A stretch of DNA of 64,000 nt, taken from Kitasatospora atroaurantiaca (GTDB lineage: Bacteria > Actinomycetota > Actinomycetes > Streptomycetales > Streptomycetaceae). Shown here piece after piece: positions 60,689 through 64,000 of this stretch. The position numbers and the translations under genes were made by a program. Every line of letters starts with the position of its first letter. Positions within the stretch are counted from its first letter, which is position 1. Where the stretch lies: NCBI RefSeq assembly GCF_007828955.1, contig NZ_VIVR01000001.1, forward strand, positions 744,001 through 808,000, given 5' to 3'. The notes beneath the pieces were generated by a model. The model saw nothing but the letters and a program-made list of their open reading frames with translations. It was not told the origin of the DNA and made no database searches.

Positions 60689-63061
60689 TCAGCAGGAGGC
60701 CGTGACCGCGAGCGGCCGCGGCGGGCGGGAAGGCAGCCACCGCTTGCGGACCGGGGCGGCCTCCTCGCGCAGCAGCTGCAGGCGTGGCGGGACGCGGTCG
60801 GCACGCGGACCGGCGGGCTTACGGCTGCCGGCCCGCCACGGCTCGGGCCAGCGGGCACCCGGCCCGGCGTAGCCCTGCTCGACTGCGGCGTGCAACGTCC
60901 ACAGCGGGTCCCACAGGTGGGCCCGGCCCACCGCGACGAGGTCCGAACGGCCCGCGAGGATGATCGAGTTGGCGTCGTCGTAGGTGGAGATCGCCCCGAC
61001 CGCGATGGTGGGGATGCCGGTCGCGTTGCGGATCAGGTCGGCGAACGGGGTCTGGTAACTGCGTCCGTACGGCGGCCGCTGATGCGCGACGACCTCGCCG
61101 GTGGACACATCCACGGCGTCCGCTCCCCCGGCGGCCAGAGCCCGGCTGATCTCGACCGCCTCGGCCTCGGTGGTGCCGCCCTCCGCCCAGTCGCCCGCCG
61201 AGATCCGTACGATCAGCGGCTTGCCGACGGGCCAAGCGGTGCGGACGGCCGCCAGCACCTCCAGCGGGAAGCGCAGCCGGCCCTCGAGCGTGCCGCCGTA
61301 GGCGTCCGTGCGGTGGTTGGTGAGCGGCGACAGGAAGCCGGACACCAGGTGGCCGTGGCCGAACTGGAGCTCCAGGACGTCGAATCCCGCCCGGTCGGCC
61401 CGGGCCGCCGCCTCGGCGAAGTCGGAAGCGACGGCCGCCAACTCCACGGGGGTGGCCTCGCGCGGGAGGGGGTACGCGTCGTCCCACGCGAGCGCCGAAG
61501 CGGCCAGGGTCGGCCAGCCCTCCCCACCCAACGGCAGGCCGACCCCGTCCGGACCGGGAACCGTGGTGGATCCGCGGCGCCCGGCGTGAGTGAGCTGGAT
61601 ACCCAGCGGCGTGTCGGAGACCGTGCGGACGGCCTGGACGATCGACGTCCAGCCGGCCTCCTGACGGTCGGTCCAGAGACCGGGGCACCCCGCGGTGACG
61701 CGGCCGTCGGGGCTGACGGCCGTCATCCCGGCGAAGACCAGGCCGGCTCCGCCGAGGGCCTGGGCGGCGAGTTGGGCGTGCTCGAACCCGCCGGGCACAC
61801 CGTCGACGGCCGTGAAGCTCGCCAGCGGCGGCACCACGATCCGGTTGCGCAGGGTCAGGCCCGCCAGCTGCAGCGGCTGGAACATCGGCGGCACCGGGGC
61901 GCCGCCGTCGGTGAAGGCGACGTCGACCGCGTCGACGAACGCGGCGTCGCGCTCACGCAGGTTGCCGTAGGTGACGCGGCGGCTGCGGGTGAGCAGGTTG
62001 AAGGCGAACTGGTCGACGCCCTGGCCGGTGTACCGGCCGATGCTCTCGAACCACTCCAGGCTGGCCTGGGCGGCCCGCTGGGTGGACTCGACGACCGGCT
62101 TGCGCTCGGCCTCGTAGGCGGCCAACGCCTCGGCGACCGTGGGGTGTTCGTGCAGGCTCGCGGCGAGCGCGAGGGCGTCCTCCATGGCGAGCTTGGTGCC
62201 CGACCCGATCGAGAAGTGCGCGGTGTGGGCCGCGTCGCCGAGCAGCACGACGTTCTCGTGCCGCCATGAGGCGTTGCGCACGGTGGTGAAGCGGATCCAC
62301 TTCGACGCGTTCGGGATCAGCCGGTGGCCCCCGAGGTGGTCGGCGAGGATCTCCTCGCACCGGCGGACGCTCGCCTCGTCGCTCTCGCCCCGGGCGAACT
62401 CCCGGTCGGCGAGGGCCTCGAAGCCGGCCCGGCGCCAGGCCTCCTCCTCGATCTCCACGATGAAGGTGCTGCGCCTGTCGTCGAAGGGGTAGGCGTGGAC
62501 CTGCAGGGCACCGAAGTCCCGCTGCTCGACGATGAAGGTGAACGCCTCGAAGACCCGGTCGCTGGCCAGCCACATGTAGCGGCAGGTCCGCTCGTCCAGA
62601 TCGGTGCCGAAGCTGTCGGGATAGGTCTCGCGGGTGAGGGAGCGTACGCCGTCCGCCGCGACCACCAGGTCGTAGGCGGCGGACAGTTCGGCCGCCGGCG
62701 GTGCCTCGGTGCTGTAGCGCACTTCGACACCGAGGGCCGCGCAGCGCTCCTGCAGGATCGCGCGCAGCCTGTTGCGGTCCAGGGCGGCGAACCCGTGGCC
62801 GCCGGAGGTGCGGGTCTGGCCGCCGTAGCAGACGTCGATGTCGCTCCACCGGGCGAACTGGGCCGACATCGCGGCGAACACCTCGGGGTCGGCCTGGGCG
62901 ATCCCGTCCAGCGTCTCGTCGGAGAAGACGACTCCGAAGCCGAACGCGTCCGCCTGGGCGTTGCGCTCCCACACCGTGATGTCCCACGCCGGGGAGAGCT
63001 GCTTGGCCAGAGCGGCGAAGTAGAGGCCGCCGGGCCCTCCCCCGATGACTGCTACGCGCAT
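60689..63061 (-). CDS. sdgC: Bifunctional salicylyl-CoA 5-hydroxylase / OYE-like oxidoreductase
   Basis: 790 residues from ATG 63061 (GGAGGACC upstream). Residues 1-370: FAD monooxygenase, 'MRVAVIGGGPGGLYFAALAK', 'LVVAADGVRSLTRETYP' and 'VVLLGDAAHTAHFSIGSGTK'. Residues about 390-740: FMN TIM-barrel of the old yellow enzyme type, 'RNRIVVPPLASFTAVDG', 'GFDVLELQFGHGHLVSGFLS' and 'VAVGRAHLWDPLWTL'. The fusion is known for salicylyl-CoA 5-hydroxylase and 2-aminobenzoyl-CoA monooxygenase/reductase. Here gentisate dioxygenase and thioesterase neighbours favour salicylyl-CoA to gentisyl-CoA. The C-terminal 50 residues are Arg/Pro-rich. A good promoter precedes the gene. Confidence 0.9.
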   Translation of the reverse strand: MRVAVIGGGPGGLYFAALAKQLSPAWDITVWERNAQADAFGFGVVFSDETLDGIAQADPEVFAAMSAQFARWSDIDVCYGGQTRTSGGHGFAALDRNRLRAILQERCAALGVEVRYSTEAPPAAELSAAYDLVVAADGVRSLTRETYPDSFGTDLDERTCRYMWLASDRVFEAFTFIVEQRDFGALQVHAYPFDDRRSTFIVEIEEEAWRRAGFEALADREFARGESDEASVRRCEEILADHLGGHRLIPNASKWIRFTTVRNASWRHENVVLLGDAAHTAHFSIGSGTKLAMEDALALAASLHEHPTVAEALAAYEAERKPVVESTQRAAQASLEWFESIGRYTGQGVDQFAFNLLTRSRRVTYGNLRERDAAFVDAVDVAFTDGGAPVPPMFQPLQLAGLTLRNRIVVPPLASFTAVDGVPGGFEHAQLAAQALGGAGLVFAGMTAVSPDGRVTAGCPGLWTDRQEAGWTSIVQAVRTVSDTPLGIQLTHAGRRGSTTVPGPDGVGLPLGGEGWPTLAASALAWDDAYPLPREATPVELAAVASDFAEAAARADRAGFDVLELQFGHGHLVSGFLSPLTNHRTDAYGGTLEGRLRFPLEVLAAVRTAWPVGKPLIVRISAGDWAEGGTTEAEAVEISRALAAGGADAVDVSTGEVVAHQRPPYGRSYQTPFADLIRNATGIPTIAVGAISTYDDANSIILAGRSDLVAVGRAHLWDPLWTLHAAVEQGYAGPGARWPEPWRAGSRKPAGPRADRVPPRLQLLREEAAPVRKRWLPSRPPRPLAVTASC

Positions 63062-63091
63062 GAAGGTCCTCCAGTGGTTCCGTGAAACTCA

Positions 63092-63120
63092 ATGTATTGC
63101 GTAAATCTGGCGACCGTCAA
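63092..63120 (-). promoter_or_regulatory. Promoter with overlapping dyad for the sdgC-led operon
   Basis: On the minus strand TTGACG (63115-63120), 17 bases, ATACAT (63092-63097) make a sigma-70/HrdB-like promoter 30 bp before the start. CAAT-GT-ATTG (63090-63099) is an inverted repeat overlapping the -10 box, a likely repressor site. Confidence 0.6.
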
Positions 63121-63207
63121 CCAGTCGCTATATCTTCTGCTCCAGGCAGCGGCCTCGGGCCCGCACGGGGGCTTGTCCGGGCCCGTGGACAGCCGCCGCG
63201 AGCGCAC

Positions 63208-63693
63208 TCAGCCGGTGTAGGACTCCGGGCGCTGCGGGCCGGACTCGGTGAGTCTCCTGCGCGTCTCCTCCGGCCAGGGGGCCGCGCCCTTGGCGGTCGC
63301 GGCGGAGTGGACGACCGACGTCCGCCCGGTGGCGGCCGGGCCGTTGGGGCCGTGCACGTCGAAGGTGTAGTGCAGCGAGGACGTGCCGACCTTGTGGACC
63401 CGGAACTCGACGCGGACGAGGTCCCCGAACCACAGCCGCTCCAGGTAGTCCGCCTCGAAGTGGACCCGGGGGATGCTGCCGAACAGGGCCCCGAGCCCGA
63501 GACGGCTCAGCAGGACCGCCTCCGCCGCCTCGGCCCAGCGCAGCACGGAGGAGAAGTGGTAGTGGCCGGCGGCATCGGTGTCCGACCACTCGACCTTGCG
63601 CTCGATCACCACGCTGGGCAGCGCCGGGGTGGCGGGGTGGTCCCCTGCCGTGGGCTCGGCGGGCTCGGCTTCCCGGGGCGCGGGGTGTTCCAT
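63208..63693 (-). CDS. Hotdog-fold acyl-CoA thioesterase (4HBT type)
   Basis: 161 residues from ATG 63693 (GAGAGG upstream). 'IERKVEWSDTDAAGHYHFSS' is the active-site Asp region of 4-hydroxybenzoyl-CoA-thioesterase-like enzymes, then 'RWAEAAEAVLLSRLGLGALF' (hotdog helix) and 'PRVHFEADYLERLWFGDLVR'. Context suggests it releases gentisate from gentisyl-CoA after 5-hydroxylation. It begins about 70 bases after the CoA ligase stop and is followed by a promoter gap, so it is probably cotranscribed with the ligase. Confidence 0.85.
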   Translation of the reverse strand: MEHPAPREAEPAEPTAGDHPATPALPSVVIERKVEWSDTDAAGHYHFSSVLRWAEAAEAVLLSRLGLGALFGSIPRVHFEADYLERLWFGDLVRVEFRVHKVGTSSLHYTFDVHGPNGPAATGRTSVVHSAATAKGAAPWPEETRRRLTESGPQRPESYTG

Positions 63694-63760
63694 GACGGTG
63701 CCTCTCATCGGTTGGATCTGCCGCCAGCGGACGCGGATCGGGGCGGCGGGGGGATGCGGG

Positions 63761-64000
63761 TCAGCGGCCGCTGTGCGCCCAGCGCCGGAGTTCGGCGCGG
63801 TGCAGCTTGCCGCTGGAGTTGCGGGGCAGACCTTCGACGAACTCGACCGCGCGCGGGTACTTGTAGGGGGCGATGGTCTGCTTGACGAAGTCCTGCAGTG
63901 CCTTCACGGTCTGCGCGTCGGCGGCCACGCCCTCGCGCAGGACGACGTAGGCCTTGACGATCGTGCCGCGGCCGTCGTCGGGAGCGCCGACGACGGCGCA
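63761..64000 (-). CDS. Acyl/aryl-CoA ligase, C-terminal 79 residues (5' end off window)
   Basis: Reads 'CAVVGAPDDGRGTIVKAYVV' through 'VKQTIAPYKYPRAVEFVEGL' and 'PRNSSGKLHRAEL', ending at the TGA complement at 63761-63763. The last motif holds the catalytic Lys of the ANL superfamily C-terminal domain. The IAPYKYPR...LPRNSSGKLHR pattern resembles benzoate-CoA or aminobenzoate-CoA ligases. By position it activates salicylate or a related aryl acid for the hydroxylase downstream. Confidence 0.88.
   Translation of the reverse strand, partial: CAVVGAPDDGRGTIVKAYVVLREGVAADAQTVKALQDFVKQTIAPYKYPRAVEFVEGLPRNSSGKLHRAELRRWAHSGR

Noticed and set aside
1..64000. tRNA, rRNA or riboswitch genes
   Set aside because: No cloverleaf-like or conserved RNA sequence was recognised by eye; a covariance-model search would be needed to exclude small ones.

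Overview
The window is high-GC DNA (around 70% G+C, G/C-biased third codon positions, GTG starts, strong GGAGG-type ribosome sites). Its gene content is typical of a Streptomyces-like actinomycete (Streptomycetaceae): ECF sigma factors, SpoIIE phosphatases, a WXG100/ESX-type toxin operon, a Sdh1-type succinate dehydrogenase, a gluABCD-type transporter and a salicylyl-CoA/gentisate pathway. The genus cannot be fixed from the sequence alone. I saw no rRNA or tRNA gene.

1-6.5 kb is a decaying oxidase locus. It holds a LodA/GoxA-type quinone-cofactor oxidase, its LodB-like flavoprotein partner (frameshifted), a cysteine-dioxygenase-like cupin and a broken FAD amine-oxidase-type gene, bounded by an IS5-family element. 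6.5-17.5 kb (minus strand) is a type VII secretion-style block: a WD40 protein, three WXG100-like proteins with long low-complexity tails, and a 1479-residue polymorphic toxin with a papain-like deamidase domain. A 13-bp palindrome core (TGACGATRCGTCA) recurs upstream of both the WD40 gene and the first WXG gene. The IS sits exactly at the toxin stop codon, where an immunity gene would be expected.

17.5-29.7 kb is accessory and scarred. It contains a GNAT gene, a relict type I-E CRISPR array (29-nt repeats, 32-nt spacers), DinB, RNase HI, a TetR gene with two mirrored operators next to decayed target genes, a Ser/Thr kinase-ricin gene split by a second IS5-family element that carries an extra gene, a truncated GST, an RRHxDL leader peptide, a luciferase-like monooxygenase and a secreted GH54-type arabinofuranosidase with LacI-type operators.

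30-51 kb is mostly regulation and core metabolism. It has an ECF sigma factor fused to a zinc anti-sigma motif, a membrane helix and a large extracytoplasmic domain; a PEBP protein; an ABC-ATPase/SpoIIE/HATPase fusion cotranscribed with a GAF-SpoIIE phosphatase; sdhCAB; two membrane proteins; a glutamate-type ABC transporter; a GT1 glycosyltransferase; a LOG-like protein; a LysR/LysE divergent pair; and an FGE-like protein.

51-64 kb is catabolic. It has a HAD phosphatase, an amidohydrolase and an MFS transporter divergent from a LacI regulator, then a minus-strand operon: acyl-CoA ligase (partial), thioesterase, salicylyl-CoA 5-hydroxylase, nitrilase, gentisate dioxygenase, FAH-family hydrolase and maleate isomerase. 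Read together these predict aryl nitrile or salicylate to CoA ester, gentisyl-CoA, gentisate, maleylpyruvate, maleate plus pyruvate, then fumarate. A PaaX-like remnant lies at the operon end.
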